Source: Saccharospirillum sp. MSK14-1
GTDB lineage: Bacteria; Pseudomonadota; Gammaproteobacteria; Pseudomonadales; Natronospirillaceae
DNA length: 64,000 nt
Assembly: GCF_003054965.1 (NCBI RefSeq)
Contig: NZ_MIES01000033.1
Location: forward strand, 1,612,001-1,676,000
Direction of reading: 5' to 3'
This document shows, one piece after another, positions 19,182-30,879 of the stretch. The number at the start of each line of letters is the position of its first letter. Position 1 is the first letter of the stretch. A program made the translations under genes and the position numbers. Under the pieces are notes generated by a model that was given only the letters and a program-made list of their open reading frames with translations, was not told the DNA's origin and did not search any database.

Positions 19182-19505
19182 ATGGCCTTTGTTGTCATCG
19201 AGAACTGCATTAAGTGCAAATACACCGATTGCGTGGAAGTGTGCCCGGTGGATTGCTTTTACGAAGGCCCGAACTTCCTGGTCATCCATCCGGACGAATG
19301 CATTGACTGTGCACTGTGCGAACCTGAGTGCCCGGCCGAAGCCATCGTTTCTGAAGACGAAGTCCCCGCCAACCAGATTGAGTTTATTGAGCTGAACGCC
19401 GAGCTGTCGGAAGTCTGGCCGAACATCAATGAACGCCGGGATCCGTTGCCGGGCGCTGCCGAAGCCGACGGTCAACCGGGCAAGCTGGCAGCATTGGAAC
19501 GTTAA
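19182..19505 (+). CDS. fdxA: Seven-iron ferredoxin FdxA
   Basis: Ferredoxin of 107 residues with one [3Fe-4S] and one [4Fe-4S] cluster. The N terminus [29 protein letters not shown] is diagnostic, and the second cysteine set is [18 protein letters not shown] lies nine bases before the ATG at 19182, so a longer frame from 19125 is rejected. FdxA follows mutS in many gammaproteobacteria, including Pseudomonas and Azotobacter. Its electron partner is not known. A strong terminator shared with rpoS follows. Confidence 0.96.
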   Translation: MAFVVIENCIKCKYTDCVEVCPVDCFYEGPNFLVIHPDECIDCALCEPECPAEAIVSEDEVPANQIEFIELNAELSEVWPNINERRDPLPGAAEADGQPGKLAALER

Positions 19506-19522
19506 TCGCCTTTTAAAAGCCC

Positions 19523-19554
19523 AAAAAAAAGAGCGCTCAAAGCGCTCTTTTTTT
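19523..19554. terminator. Bidirectional terminator between fdxA and rpoS
   Basis: A 7-bp stem GAGCGCT/AGCGCTC with loop CAA (19531-19547) is flanked by eight A on one side and eight T on the other, so it can stop transcription from both convergent genes. Confidence 0.92.
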
Positions 19555-19582
19555 GTCGGATTGCTGGCCGCAAGCGCCGGAT

Positions 19583-20623
19583 TCAGGCTCCGAATAAGGC
19601 CGTGGCTGACAACCCTTGTTTTTCCATGATGTCTCGCAGGCGACGCAGAGCTTCAACCTGAATCTGACGAACGCGTTCACGCGTCAGACCAATTTCGCGA
19701 CCCACCTCTTCCAGCGTACTGGTTTCGTAGCCGCGCAGACCAAAGCGTCGAGCCACCACTTCACGCTGCTTCTCGGACAGTTCGTCCAACCAGCCGTCGA
19801 TGCTGGAACTCATGTTCTCTTCCTGCAACGTCTCGGACGGATCGGCCGACTTTTCATCAGCGATGGTATCCAGCAGGCTTTTTTCTGAACTCAGACCAAT
19901 CGGTGTATCCACCGACGTAACCCGTTCATTCAGCGCCAGCATACGCTTCACATCTTCCACCGGACGCTCAAGCAGCTCGGCAATGTCTTCGGCCGTTGGC
20001 TCGTGATCCAGCTTTTGCGTCAGCTCACGCGCTGCTCGCAGATAAACATTCAACTCTTTCACCACATGAATCGGCAGACGGATGGTCCGTGTCTGATTCA
20101 TGATGGCGCGCTCAATGGTCTGACGAATCCACCAAGTTGCGTAGGTGGAAAAACGGAAACCGCGTTCCGGATCGAACTTTTCAACCGCCCGGATCAAACC
20201 CAGGTTGCCTTCTTCGATCAGGTCAAGCAGCGTCAGGCCGCGATTCAAGTACCGTCGTGCAATTTTGACCACCAAACGCAAGTTGCTTTCAATCATGCGT
20301 TTGCGTCCTGCCGGCTCGCCTTTGCGAGCCAAGCGTGCGAAATAGACCTCTTCCTCCGGACTTAACAACGGAGAAAAGCCGATTTCATTCAGGTACATCT
20401 GCGTAGCGTCCAGCGAGCGCTGCAATCCAGCATTGCTGCTTAGCGCGTCACGGAATTCCGATTCCTCAGCATCGCTGTCGACGTCCTCGTCGAGTTGCCG
20501 GGCATCAGGGTCTTCTTTTAGAGAAGCCAGGTTTTCATCAAAGCTCGAAGAATCGAGCATATCCTGGTACTGCTTGAACTGGTCTTCCGCCACAGCGGAA
20601 TCGTGTTCCCTGAGTGCTGCCAT
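19583..20623 (-). CDS. rpoS: Stationary-phase sigma factor RpoS
   Basis: Sigma-38 of 346 residues. After an acidic N terminus come region 1.2 ([19 protein letters not shown]), region 2 with the promoter-melting stretch [19 protein letters not shown], region 3 and region 4 with the helix-turn-helix [20 protein letters not shown]. The ATG at 20623 is preferred over the one at 20629 because AGGTG then has a 7-base spacing. The gene follows nlpD after a gap of about 60 bases; in related bacteria the main rpoS promoter lies inside nlpD, giving a long leader for translational control. The [15 protein letters not shown] stretch is typical of RpoS rather than RpoD. Confidence 0.96.
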   Translation of the reverse strand: MAALREHDSAVAEDQFKQYQDMLDSSSFDENLASLKEDPDARQLDEDVDSDAEESEFRDALSSNAGLQRSLDATQMYLNEIGFSPLLSPEEEVYFARLARKGEPAGRKRMIESNLRLVVKIARRYLNRGLTLLDLIEEGNLGLIRAVEKFDPERGFRFSTYATWWIRQTIERAIMNQTRTIRLPIHVVKELNVYLRAARELTQKLDHEPTAEDIAELLERPVEDVKRMLALNERVTSVDTPIGLSSEKSLLDTIADEKSADPSETLQEENMSSSIDGWLDELSEKQREVVARRFGLRGYETSTLEEVGREIGLTRERVRQIQVEALRRLRDIMEKQGLSATALFGA

Positions 20624-20685
20624 AGTCATTCACCTGTGCGTCGTATGTCGGTTCTATCGACCGACCTAGGCCAGACTTAAACCGG

Positions 20686-21507
20686 CTACCTCCGTGGTAA
20701 ATACTGCTCGGGGTTCACCGGTTTGCCTTCCCGCCTTATTTCGAAGTGCAGGCCAGGTTGATCGTCCTGCCTGCCCATCCGGGCAATCTCCTGCCCTCTG
20801 CGCACCTGATCTTGTTCAGAGACCAGCAATTCCTGGTTGAAGGCGTAAGCGCTCAACAAGGCGTTACTGTGTTCGAGAATGATCAGGTTGCCATAGCCGG
20901 GTAGTCCATTGCCTGCGTAGACAACTGACCCCTCGGCGGCGGCTTTGACAGAATCTCCAAACTGCCCCCTGATATCAACGCCTTTTCGATCGGATACATT
21001 AGCATTAAATGTTCGCACTATAGTGCCGTCGTGTGGCCAGACCCATTGAATATTGGGCGCTGCAGCGGATGCGGACGTGGATGCATTGACGCCGGAATTT
21101 TGACTGTTAACGTTTGTAACCGAAGAAGAGGCCCCAGCACTGCGACCCGAACTTCGGCTCGAATTGGTACTAGAACTGGCACCAACAGAGCCTCCGGACT
21201 CCTTCAATTCGAGCATTTGACCGGCAAAAATGGTGTAGTTGGAATCGATATTATTAGCCCGTGCAAGCTTGCGGTAATCGAGCCCGTAGCGGAATGCGAT
21301 GGAGAAAAGTGTGTCGCCGGAGCGCACCCGATAACGATCGGGCCGATCAATGCTGGCGCTGGCAGAATTGGTATTGTTACGGCTTGTGAACGGCGAAGAA
21401 TCGCCGTCAAGAGAACGGTAGGCCGGGTTGTTCAGACAGGCACTTAGCACCAGTCCAAAACAGGCAACTGTCATGATTTTTGACGCCTTTCGACAGTTTC
21501 CACTCAA
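20686..21507 (-). CDS. nlpD: Murein hydrolase activator NlpD
   Basis: Outer-membrane lipoprotein of about 273 residues that activates the amidase AmiC at division. A lipobox LSAC ends the signal peptide; a LysM domain follows (YRVRSGDTLFSIAFRYG), then a Ser/Asn-rich linker and a C-terminal M23 domain. The M23 domain is degenerate: the first metal ligand site reads RKGVDIRG and the HxH site is replaced by SAYAFN, as expected for an activator without hydrolase activity. The start is the TTG at 21507 with GGAG nine bases upstream, giving a basic n-region (SGNCRKASK). The ATG at 21474 would leave no basic n-region, and the GTG at 21552 lacks a ribosome site. Confidence 0.88.
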   Translation of the reverse strand: MSGNCRKASKIMTVACFGLVLSACLNNPAYRSLDGDSSPFTSRNNTNSASASIDRPDRYRVRSGDTLFSIAFRYGLDYRKLARANNIDSNYTIFAGQMLELKESGGSVGASSSTNSSRSSGRSAGASSSVTNVNSQNSGVNASTSASAAAPNIQWVWPHDGTIVRTFNANVSDRKGVDIRGQFGDSVKAAAEGSVVYAGNGLPGYGNLIILEHSNALLSAYAFNQELLVSEQDQVRRGQEIARMGRQDDQPGLHFEIRREGKPVNPEQYLPRR

Positions 21508-21676
21508 GTCATTAATCTCCGCTTCTATCTCCGGTCGAGGCCAACCCAACACTGTTCATAACACCGTATTATTCTCAAAGCCAGCATACAAAACGTTTAT
21601 TAGGAAAATTTAATCTAAGAACCTTTAGGGACTTATGGAATTTTGTGAGCCCAATCGGCTTTGAAAATTGACAAAT

Positions 21677-22543
21677 TCAGATCCGGGTTTTCCGTGTAAG
21701 CACGAAAACGGCGGCGACACCCAGCAATGCCACGATCAAACAGCCGCTCAGCCAGGCCGGATTACCGGTCAATAACGAATAGCTCTGCGGACGCAGCCAT
21801 TCGCCATTGGCCTGCCAGGGCCAGACTTTGATCAACGCACCCAACACAAAACCGAGCATAAAACCCAGCACCCGGTCGTGCCATCGCGCCAACAAAGCAT
21901 TCAATAGACGGCTGAACGCCAATAATCCAACCAGGCAGCCCAGCGCAACCCAGGCAATCGTCATCACATCAACATCGCTGACCGCTTGCACCACCGCCGG
22001 ATAAATCCCCAGCAACAACAAAATGAAACTGCCGGAAACGCCCGGCAGCAGCATGGCCGATATGGCCAGAGCGCCGCCAACCACCAACCAAAAGGGCGTG
22101 GGGGCCAATTGCAACGAGGTCGACAGCGCAATGCCCGCGGCAATTATGGTTCCCAGCGCCATCAGCAGCGCATCAATGGGTTGCCAGCGGTGACGGCGCA
22201 TCAAGACCACCAGCGATGCCACGATCAGGCCCGCAAAAAACGCCCACACTAATTGCGGTGCCTGAGCCAACAGAAAATGCATCAAACTGAGGGTACTGAA
22301 CAAGCTGAGCAGAATGCCCAACCCCAAGCTGAGCAGGAAAGCGCCGTCGATGCGCTGCCAGGCACCGGCCCAATCGCCACTCCACGCCTGACGAGCGGTA
22401 TCCAGACGCAACGCCGCCAGAGCAGCAATCAGTCGTTCGTAAATACCCGTAATCAGCGCCATGGTGCCACCGGAAACCCCAGGCACCGCATCGGCAATCC
22501 CCATCACCGCGCCTTTCGCGAACCACTGCAACTGCTGTTTCAT
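21677..22543 (-). CDS. DUF368 membrane protein, PopT-type polyprenyl-phosphate transporter
   Basis: Polytopic inner-membrane protein of 288 residues. The two family signatures are present: KGAVMGIADAVPGVSGGTMA at 10-29 and LPGVSGSFILLLLGIYPAVV near 165-185, an inverted pair typical of DUF368. Members named PopT return undecaprenyl phosphate to the inner face of the membrane for reuse in wall and LPS synthesis. The ATG overlaps the pcm stop by four bases. A nearby uppS (46.1 kb) makes the same lipid carrier, but the link is only thematic. In Escherichia coli nlpD directly follows pcm, so the gene is an insertion in that order. Confidence 0.85.
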   Translation of the reverse strand: MKQQLQWFAKGAVMGIADAVPGVSGGTMALITGIYERLIAALAALRLDTARQAWSGDWAGAWQRIDGAFLLSLGLGILLSLFSTLSLMHFLLAQAPQLVWAFFAGLIVASLVVLMRRHRWQPIDALLMALGTIIAAGIALSTSLQLAPTPFWLVVGGALAISAMLLPGVSGSFILLLLGIYPAVVQAVSDVDVMTIAWVALGCLVGLLAFSRLLNALLARWHDRVLGFMLGFVLGALIKVWPWQANGEWLRPQSYSLLTGNPAWLSGCLIVALLGVAAVFVLTRKTRI

Positions 22544-23202
22544 AGATCTCTCTGTACACCGTTTAACATCGGTACGAAACGCACCGGTTCGATCTGATGA
22601 GTATGGATGTCATCGCCTTCGCGCTCGATCACGGTCAGGTACTGAACATCGCTCCCCAGTGGCAGAATCAACCGCCCACCATCCGGAACCAGCTGGTTGA
22701 TCAATTCCGGTGGCGGCGCTTCGGGTGCTGCCGTACCAATGATGACGTCGAATGGGCCTTCATCCGGCCAACCTAAAAAGCCGTCATCCAGCTTCAATCG
22801 CGCGTTGTGGATCTTCAGTTCGCGTAAGCGTTGTCGAGCCTTTTGTTGCAGCGGCGCAATGCGCTCTACCGAAAACACTTCATCGACCACCTGGCACAGC
22901 ACCGCCGTCTGGAATCCCGACCCGGTGCCAATCTCCAGCACTCGCTCGTGGTGACGCGCTGATAACACCAGCTCAGTCATGCGTGCCACTATATAAGGTT
23001 GCGATAACGTTTGAGCGTAACCAATTGGCACGGCGGTATCTTCGTAGGCTTTGTGACCCAGCGCTTCGTCCACAAAGATGTGGCGTGGCACCTGGTTAAA
23101 ACACTCCAACACCTTGGGATCCCGAATGCCTTTTTCGAACAGCCGCTCGATTAAACGCCGCCGGGTCCGCTCCGACGTCATGCCAATGCCTCTTAGGTTC
23201 AT
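22540..23202 (-). CDS. pcm: Protein-L-isoaspartate O-methyltransferase
   Basis: Cytoplasmic repair enzyme of 220 residues that methylates isoaspartate residues in damaged proteins using S-adenosylmethionine. Motif I is VLEIGTGSGFQTAVL; the substrate-side stretch AYEDTAVPIGYAQTLSQPYIVARMTE is diagnostic. AGGAG lies ten bases before the ATG at 23202; a second ATG at 23181 with GAGG seven bases upstream is also possible, but the GIGMTSxRTR lead-in resembles annotated homologues. It follows truD after 30 bases. The surE gene that usually lies between these two is absent. Confidence 0.94.
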   Translation of the reverse strand: MNLRGIGMTSERTRRRLIERLFEKGIRDPKVLECFNQVPRHIFVDEALGHKAYEDTAVPIGYAQTLSQPYIVARMTELVLSARHHERVLEIGTGSGFQTAVLCQVVDEVFSVERIAPLQQKARQRLRELKIHNARLKLDDGFLGWPDEGPFDVIIGTAAPEAPPPELINQLVPDGGRLILPLGSDVQYLTVIEREGDDIHTHQIEPVRFVPMLNGVQRDL

Positions 23203-23232
23203 GAACAGCGCACTCCTGCGCCAAGGGTCTGC

Positions 23233-24261
23233 CTAGTCACGTTCATCGTCTTCGTTCCAAGTCGCCACTTCGCGCAATGCTGTGGTGGCGTAACTGCCCG
23301 CTGGTAGGAAAAAGGTAAAGATGGGATCGCCGTCCTGCCAAGTCAGGACGCCACGTTCGGCGTAAACACGCAATTTGCGCAAGCCGCGTTCAATACCGCG
23401 CTTGGTCAGGCCGTCAAGCCAGAAAGATTCATCAGCCAGAGCTTGGGTTTCGCGGTCATCCAATGGCCCCAGTGAGTCTTTAATCCGACCCGGCATACTG
23501 GCCGTGGGCGACAGTTGGCCCTGCTGTACCCGATCAAGGTCATGCTCTTGCGCCTGCAGGCATACAAAACCGCCCTGACCTTCGCGAAATTGCAAATAGT
23601 CACCGGGCAACCACTGGTTCCAGTTACCGGCTTCGACACGCCGTGCCAGCAGTTCATTAAATAAGTAAGAGCGCACCGCCGACAGATGAATGCCCCGGTG
23701 CTCACGCCGGGGTGGCTTACCACCGGCAAACCAGTCGCGGGCGCGCTCCAGATTGGCGCCGCCATCACCAAAGCGTTGCGGACCGAAATAATTCGGAAAG
23801 CCATGCTCAACCAATCGTTGCCAGCGCTCAGCGACGGCGTCGGCATCACCGCTGAAATCGCGCAGGCGAATGCGAAACTCATTACCGACCAACTGGCCCG
23901 TTTTCAGTTTTCGGTGATGGCGCTGGCGCTCGATGATACGCACGCCATCTATCAGCAAGGGTTGGCTGGGATCGGCCTGTCCTGGCAAATGCAGTGAAAA
24001 CGTCTGGGTCGTGACCGCATGGCGATCTTTTAAGCCCGCGTAACTGACGGCACGCGGTGGCAAATCGGCCCAACGCGCCAGTTGACGGGCCAGCCAGGCT
24101 GTATTTTGTCCGGTTTTTTCGATGGTCAGCCAAAGGTGCTCGCCGTCACCCGACGGTGTTTCAGGCAGCACTTCGGTCACTTGAAAATCCGCCGGCTCGG
24201 CCTTCAAACGGCCCTGCCCGAGAGGTTCACCCCAGGCGCGCGGCCACAGTGGCAACGTCAT
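23233..24261 (-). CDS. truD: tRNA pseudouridine(13) synthase TruD
   Basis: Enzyme of 342 residues that makes pseudouridine 13 in tRNA-Glu. The catalytic aspartate lies in AVSYAGLKDRHAVTTQ (D79). Further family landmarks are the NYFGPQRFGDGGANLERA stretch and the inserted TRUD domain with LFNELLARRVEAGNW. The first residues (WGEPLGQGRLKAEPADFQVTEVL) match the usual start. The ATG overlaps the ispF stop by four bases. The gene belongs to the ftsB-ispD-ispF-truD-pcm operon seen across gammaproteobacteria. Confidence 0.95.
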   Translation of the reverse strand: MTLPLWPRAWGEPLGQGRLKAEPADFQVTEVLPETPSGDGEHLWLTIEKTGQNTAWLARQLARWADLPPRAVSYAGLKDRHAVTTQTFSLHLPGQADPSQPLLIDGVRIIERQRHHRKLKTGQLVGNEFRIRLRDFSGDADAVAERWQRLVEHGFPNYFGPQRFGDGGANLERARDWFAGGKPPRREHRGIHLSAVRSYLFNELLARRVEAGNWNQWLPGDYLQFREGQGGFVCLQAQEHDLDRVQQGQLSPTASMPGRIKDSLGPLDDRETQALADESFWLDGLTKRGIERGLRKLRVYAERGVLTWQDGDPIFTFFLPAGSYATTALREVATWNEDDERD

Positions 24262-24743
24262 GAAGCTGGCTCCAGCAAACAGATCGCTTCAGCGGCGACA
24301 CCTTCTTTGCGACCGACAAATCCGAGTTTCTCGGTGGTGGTTGCCTTAACGTTAATGCGCTCCAAATCGACATTGAGCACCTGAGCAATGCTGGCACGGA
24401 TGGCACTTTTATAGTCACCCACGCGCGGTGTCTGGGCGATCAGGGTGACGTCGAGATTCACCAACCGCCAGCCACGCTGCCGGACGGTGTTATCGACGTC
24501 TTTGAGCAATGCTCGGCTGTCCGCACCCGCCCAGGCCGGGTCGGTGTCGGGAAAATGCTCACCGATATCGCCCAGCCCGGCTGCTCCGAGCAACGCATCG
24601 CAGACGGCGTGCAACAACACATCACCGTCTGAGTGCGCCAGCAACGCATGCGGCGCCGGCACATCCACGCCGCCCAAACGAATAGTGGTGGCTTCGGATT
24701 GCTCATCAAACCGATGGACATCCACACCCTGTCCGACTCTCAT
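24258..24743 (-). CDS. ispF: 2-C-methyl-D-erythritol 2,4-cyclodiphosphate synthase
   Basis: Homotrimeric enzyme of 161 residues in the MEP isoprenoid pathway, converting CDP-ME 2-phosphate to MEcPP with release of CMP. The zinc ligands D8 and H10 lie in GQGVDVHRFD, and HSDGDVLLHAVCDALLGAAGLGDIG is the substrate-site signature. The stretch NVKATTTEKLGFVGRKEGVAAEA is typical of the C terminus. Both ends overlap neighbours by four bases (ispD upstream, truD downstream). It works with IspD next to it and Dxr at 44-45 kb. Confidence 0.97.
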   Translation of the reverse strand: MRVGQGVDVHRFDEQSEATTIRLGGVDVPAPHALLAHSDGDVLLHAVCDALLGAAGLGDIGEHFPDTDPAWAGADSRALLKDVDNTVRQRGWRLVNLDVTLIAQTPRVGDYKSAIRASIAQVLNVDLERINVKATTTEKLGFVGRKEGVAAEAICLLEPAS

Positions 24744-25423
24744 GCCAAACGCCCTTGTTGTCGTAAATAGAATTCGACCAACGCCAAATCATCAGCGCGG
24801 GTCAATTTGATGTTGTCCGCCGCCCCTTCAACCAAATCAACCGGAACACCGATGCGTTCCAGTGCAGAGGCTTCGTCGGTAATGGAGTCACCTGCGGCCA
24901 GCGCTTCTGTTAAGGCCTCGCGCAGAGCGATGACCGGAAAACATTGCGGCGTCATTGCCGCCCAGAGTTGGCGTCGGTCCAGACTGCTCACCCGACCGTC
25001 ATGTTGACGCTTAATGGTGTCGGTCAATGGCCGCGCCAAAATCGCGCCATTGCCAGTGCTCTGGCAATGGTGCCATAGCCGGTCGATGTCGGCGGTGCGT
25101 ACGCAGGGTCGGGCGATATCGTGCACCATCACCCAGTCATCCGCACCGGTGTCCAATGCGTTCAGCCCCGCCAATACAGAATCAGCGCGTTCCGCGCCAC
25201 CCGTCACCGGCTGCAATGAAGCATGCTGCTGAACCATATCCAGACCAACGGCATCGTCTTCACGTAATACGATCAGGCGCTGGCCATCGATGGCCACGTG
25301 CTGCCACAGATCCAGTGTCCATTCAGCGACGGTTTTGCCTGCAAGTTGGCAGTACTGTTTAGGCGTTGAGTGGCCGAACCGCTGACCAATACCCGCGGCT
25401 GGTAACAACAGATGGAGCGTCAT
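24740..25423 (-). CDS. ispD: 2-C-methyl-D-erythritol 4-phosphate cytidylyltransferase
   Basis: Enzyme of 227 residues that joins CTP and MEP to form CDP-ME in isoprenoid synthesis. The N-terminal nucleotide-binding motif LLLPAAGIGQRFG with the following KQYCQLAGKTV is diagnostic, as is VMVHDIARPCV with the metal-binding aspartate. The ATG at 25423 gives the usual MTLHLLLPAAG start; the longer frame to 25477 would overlap ftsB. The ribosome-binding site is weak, consistent with coupling to ftsB, which ends 10 bases upstream. Confidence 0.96.
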   Translation of the reverse strand: MTLHLLLPAAGIGQRFGHSTPKQYCQLAGKTVAEWTLDLWQHVAIDGQRLIVLREDDAVGLDMVQQHASLQPVTGGAERADSVLAGLNALDTGADDWVMVHDIARPCVRTADIDRLWHHCQSTGNGAILARPLTDTIKRQHDGRVSSLDRRQLWAAMTPQCFPVIALREALTEALAAGDSITDEASALERIGVPVDLVEGAADNIKLTRADDLALVEFYLRQQGRLA

Positions 25424-25433
25424 AGGCGAGGCG

Positions 25434-25718
25434 TCACCGATCAGCCTCTTCGGCAGGAATGACATAGAACAGTTCACCGGGTTTGAGCAAACCCAGGTTG
25501 TTGCGCGCTAGTTCTTCGACGGCGTCGAGCCCGGATTTGAGGTCATCTACCCGAGCTTCGAGCACATCATTACGGCTTTGCTGGCGATCAATCTCAGCCT
25601 GTCGGGTGGCAATCTCGGTATCAAGCCGATGCACTTCCGGCCAGGAGTTCTCTCCCAACCAGAGGCGGTATTGCAATACCACCAACAAGAACAACAATCC
25701 CAGTTGCAGCCAACGCAT
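25434..25718 (-). CDS. ftsB: Cell division protein FtsB
   Basis: Bitopic inner-membrane protein of 94 residues in the FtsQBL complex that activates septal wall synthesis. It has one N-terminal transmembrane helix (about 3-19), a leucine-type coiled coil (about 27-65) and the conserved ELARNNLGLLKPGELFYVIP ending. The ATG at 25718 is preferred to a TTG three codons upstream. It follows eno across a terminator-like hairpin and leads the ispD-ispF-truD operon, the usual gammaproteobacterial order. Confidence 0.95.
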   Translation of the reverse strand: MRWLQLGLLFLLVVLQYRLWLGENSWPEVHRLDTEIATRQAEIDRQQSRNDVLEARVDDLKSGLDAVEELARNNLGLLKPGELFYVIPAEEADR

Positions 25719-25812
25719 GGCGATCAATCCACTGTCTAAAAACTGCGGCTATTCTGACCGAAAACGCCCTTGGGTGCCACGCCGGGGCGCGGTGATCTAT
25801 CTGGACCCAAAT

Positions 25813-25841
25813 AACAGCGGGGGCACCTGGCCCCCGCTGTT
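25813..25841 (-). terminator. Hairpin between eno and ftsB
   Basis: An 11-bp perfect stem AACAGCGGGGG/CCCCCGCTGTT with a short CACCTGG loop lies 21 bases past the eno stop. On the minus strand it is followed only by ATTTGGG, so termination may be partial and allow read-through into ftsB. Confidence 0.65.
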
Positions 25842-25861
25842 TGGTTTTCTTAACCGGCGTT

Positions 25862-27214
<1,353 letters not shown>

Positions 27215-27230
27215 CTATGCACCCTGGAAA

Positions 27231-27245
27231 TGTAATTTTGTTACA
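27231..27245. promoter_or_regulatory. HexR-like palindrome in the eno leader
   Basis: TGTAATTTTGTTACA is a near-perfect inverted repeat (TGTAA-N5-TTACA, symmetric bar one position of the TGTAAT half). It resembles the HexR operator form TGTAATNNNATTACA of gammaproteobacterial sugar-catabolism genes, with one mismatch in the right half. It lies about 74 bases before the eno ATG and just downstream of the likely transcription start. Confidence 0.45.
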
Positions 27246-27260
27246 AAATGCGACGGCCGG

Positions 27261-27266
27261 ATTATA
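27261..27266 (-). promoter_or_regulatory. Likely -10 box of eno
   Basis: A perfect TATAAT on the minus strand lies 104 bases upstream of the eno ATG. No clear -35 hexamer is present at 16-18 bases, so the promoter may need an activator or be weak alone. The box sits inside the loop of an inverted repeat CGACGGCC/GGCCGTCG. Confidence 0.5.
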
Positions 27267-27295
27267 GGCGGTTGGCCGTCGAATGCTACCCCTGC

Positions 27296-29005
<1,710 letters not shown>

Positions 29006-29078
29006 TCAGGCGTTACATCGAAGGTTTGAATGGGCAACTCAAGATGGGAGGCCAGACTAACAAAAAGGCCCAGAGTGC

Positions 29079-30389
29079 TCAATTAGAAAGTGACGGTTGC
29101 CAGTGGATTTGCCAACCCGGCTCACCCTCTTCGGCAACAAAACCCTGTTCGATGGCCAAACCGGCCAGCGCCACCAGCTGATCGCCGGCATACAACAACG
29201 GCAAACGATCGCGCAGCCAGGGCGCCAGGCGATATTCTTGCAACAAGCGTTTTAGGTCACGGCGCTGTTGCCGTCCGGCGGGCCAAAACGATTCGCCACC
29301 CTGGCGCAGCACCCAGCGCAAAGAGGACGCATTCAGGCACAGGCGATTGGGTCCCTGCGTCGATTGTGTAACGATCAGTCGACCCACACCCGGCCAATGA
29401 GATTCACCTTCGGCAAAGCCTGGTGCCGGCTCAGGCTCAATGGGATCCGGAACCCAATACAACGCCGTCTTAAAACGACGCACCGAACCTCCGCCAAAAT
29501 CGACTTGCGGCTGAGCATCAACTCGCGCCCGTACCACTTCATCCAGCACGCGCTGCAGGACGGTTGCCGAGGGTAACGGTACCGACTGTCGCATCAGCCA
29601 GCGGTGCAATAACGCCAGCACGTCAGCATCGGTCCAATCGTCGAGAGCGACCGCTTTAAAAGCGCCATCGGCCGCCAGGCGATGTTCCAGTTCAGCATCG
29701 AGATCGCGCTGCTGTTGCGCGGCGGCCTGTTGCAGGTGGTTGATCGACCGGTTCACCGTTTGCCGGTACCCCGGCCAGCGCTCGGCCAATAACGGCAACA
29801 CCTGTTGCCGCAAATAGTTGCGGTCGAAGTGAACGTCGTCGTTACTGGGATCGTCAATCCAGCGCAGTTGATGTTGGTGCGCGTAGTCAGCCAATTGTGA
29901 ACGCGGCCGGGCGAGCCAGGGACGCACCAACCGATAACCGGCTTGGTCGCGCTGCGCCGCCATGGCACTTAACCCTGCCAGTCCACTGCCGCGCAGCAAG
30001 CGCAGAAAAAAAGTTTCCAATTGGTCATCCAGATGATGCGCCAGCCACAGCGTGCCCCCCCCAGCTAACACCCGATCGAACTGACGGTAGCGTTCATTGC
30101 GCGCCGCCGCCTCCAGGCCGTGGCCGGCGTTAACAACATCGGCTCGGGCAGTGGTCAGGGCCACCCCCAGCTGAGCACATTGATCGGCGCACTGTTCTGC
30201 CCAAAGGTCAGCCTGATCGCTGAGGCCATGATGAACATGAATCGCCCGAACGCTGTCTGCGCCTAAGCGAGCGCAGAGCGCATGCAACAAAACGGTCGAA
30301 TCGAGCCCACCGCTGTAGGCAACCCAATGCGGCGCAGTCGCGGTCGGCAAATAGTGGTCAAGATCGGAATAAAGAACGGATGCGGACAT
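29079..30389 (-). CDS. tilS: tRNA(Ile)-lysidine synthase TilS
   Basis: Enzyme of 436 residues that converts C34 of tRNA-Ile(CAU) to lysidine, changing both its codon and amino-acid identity. The PP-loop ATP-binding motif SGGLDS is at 26-31, followed by IHVHHGLS and the LAHHLDDQLETFFLRLLRGSGLAGL region typical of the N-type ATPase core. C-terminal substrate-binding domains fill residues from about 215. It starts three bases after a GNAT gene stop and is 160 bases upstream of pyrG on the same strand; in many relatives it sits between accA and pyrG as here. Confidence 0.95.
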   Translation of the reverse strand: MSASVLYSDLDHYLPTATAPHWVAYSGGLDSTVLLHALCARLGADSVRAIHVHHGLSDQADLWAEQCADQCAQLGVALTTARADVVNAGHGLEAAARNERYRQFDRVLAGGGTLWLAHHLDDQLETFFLRLLRGSGLAGLSAMAAQRDQAGYRLVRPWLARPRSQLADYAHQHQLRWIDDPSNDDVHFDRNYLRQQVLPLLAERWPGYRQTVNRSINHLQQAAAQQQRDLDAELEHRLAADGAFKAVALDDWTDADVLALLHRWLMRQSVPLPSATVLQRVLDEVVRARVDAQPQVDFGGGSVRRFKTALYWVPDPIEPEPAPGFAEGESHWPGVGRLIVTQSTQGPNRLCLNASSLRWVLRQGGESFWPAGRQQRRDLKRLLQEYRLAPWLRDRLPLLYAGDQLVALAGLAIEQGFVAEEGEPGWQIHWQPSLSN

Positions 30390-30392
30390 GTC

Positions 30393-30869
30393 TCAGCGCG
30401 CGGCACCCAGCGGCCAGTAATAACGCAGTTTTTCGCGGTCACCCCGACGCCACAATTCAGACCAGCGCGGCACTCGGACGCGCTCCACTAACCGCGCCCC
30501 CAACCGCTCACAGGTGCGAATAGACGCCTGATTATCCGGATTGCAGGTAATCCACAATGCGGTCATATCGTGATCCAGCGCCACCGGCACCAGCATGCGA
30601 CAGGCTTCAGCGGCATAACCATGACCGCGATGAGGAGCGTCAATGCCATAGCCAATATGACCGGCATAGGTAATCAACGCCGGGCTTTGGCCAATACGCA
30701 GGTCAATCTGCCCCACCAGGGTGCCATCGAGCAGCACGATATCGAACAAATAAGCCGGCGCACGCTCCAACGCCCGGTCACCTTCCAGGTACCGGTTCAG
30801 CAACAACGCCAACTCATCGCCCACAATGGGATCGTAGTGGCGAAATGGAAACGCTTGGGCAGCGGTCAT
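30393..30869 (-). CDS. GNAT family N-acetyltransferase
   Basis: Protein of 158 residues with the GNAT acetyl-CoA fold. The cofactor motif is HIGYGIDAPHRGHGYAAEAC around 90-110, followed by the conserved NxxS element CNPDNQASIRTCERLGARLVE. The pattern resembles the RimJ/RimL-like branch. The substrate cannot be predicted. It lies between accA and tilS on the same strand, with a strong terminator upstream, and ends three bases before tilS, so the two are probably cotranscribed. No toxin-antitoxin partner is visible. Confidence 0.8.
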   Translation of the reverse strand: MTAAQAFPFRHYDPIVGDELALLLNRYLEGDRALERAPAYLFDIVLLDGTLVGQIDLRIGQSPALITYAGHIGYGIDAPHRGHGYAAEACRMLVPVALDHDMTALWITCNPDNQASIRTCERLGARLVERVRVPRWSELWRRGDREKLRYYWPLGAAR

Positions 30870-30879
30870 AAGACTCCCA

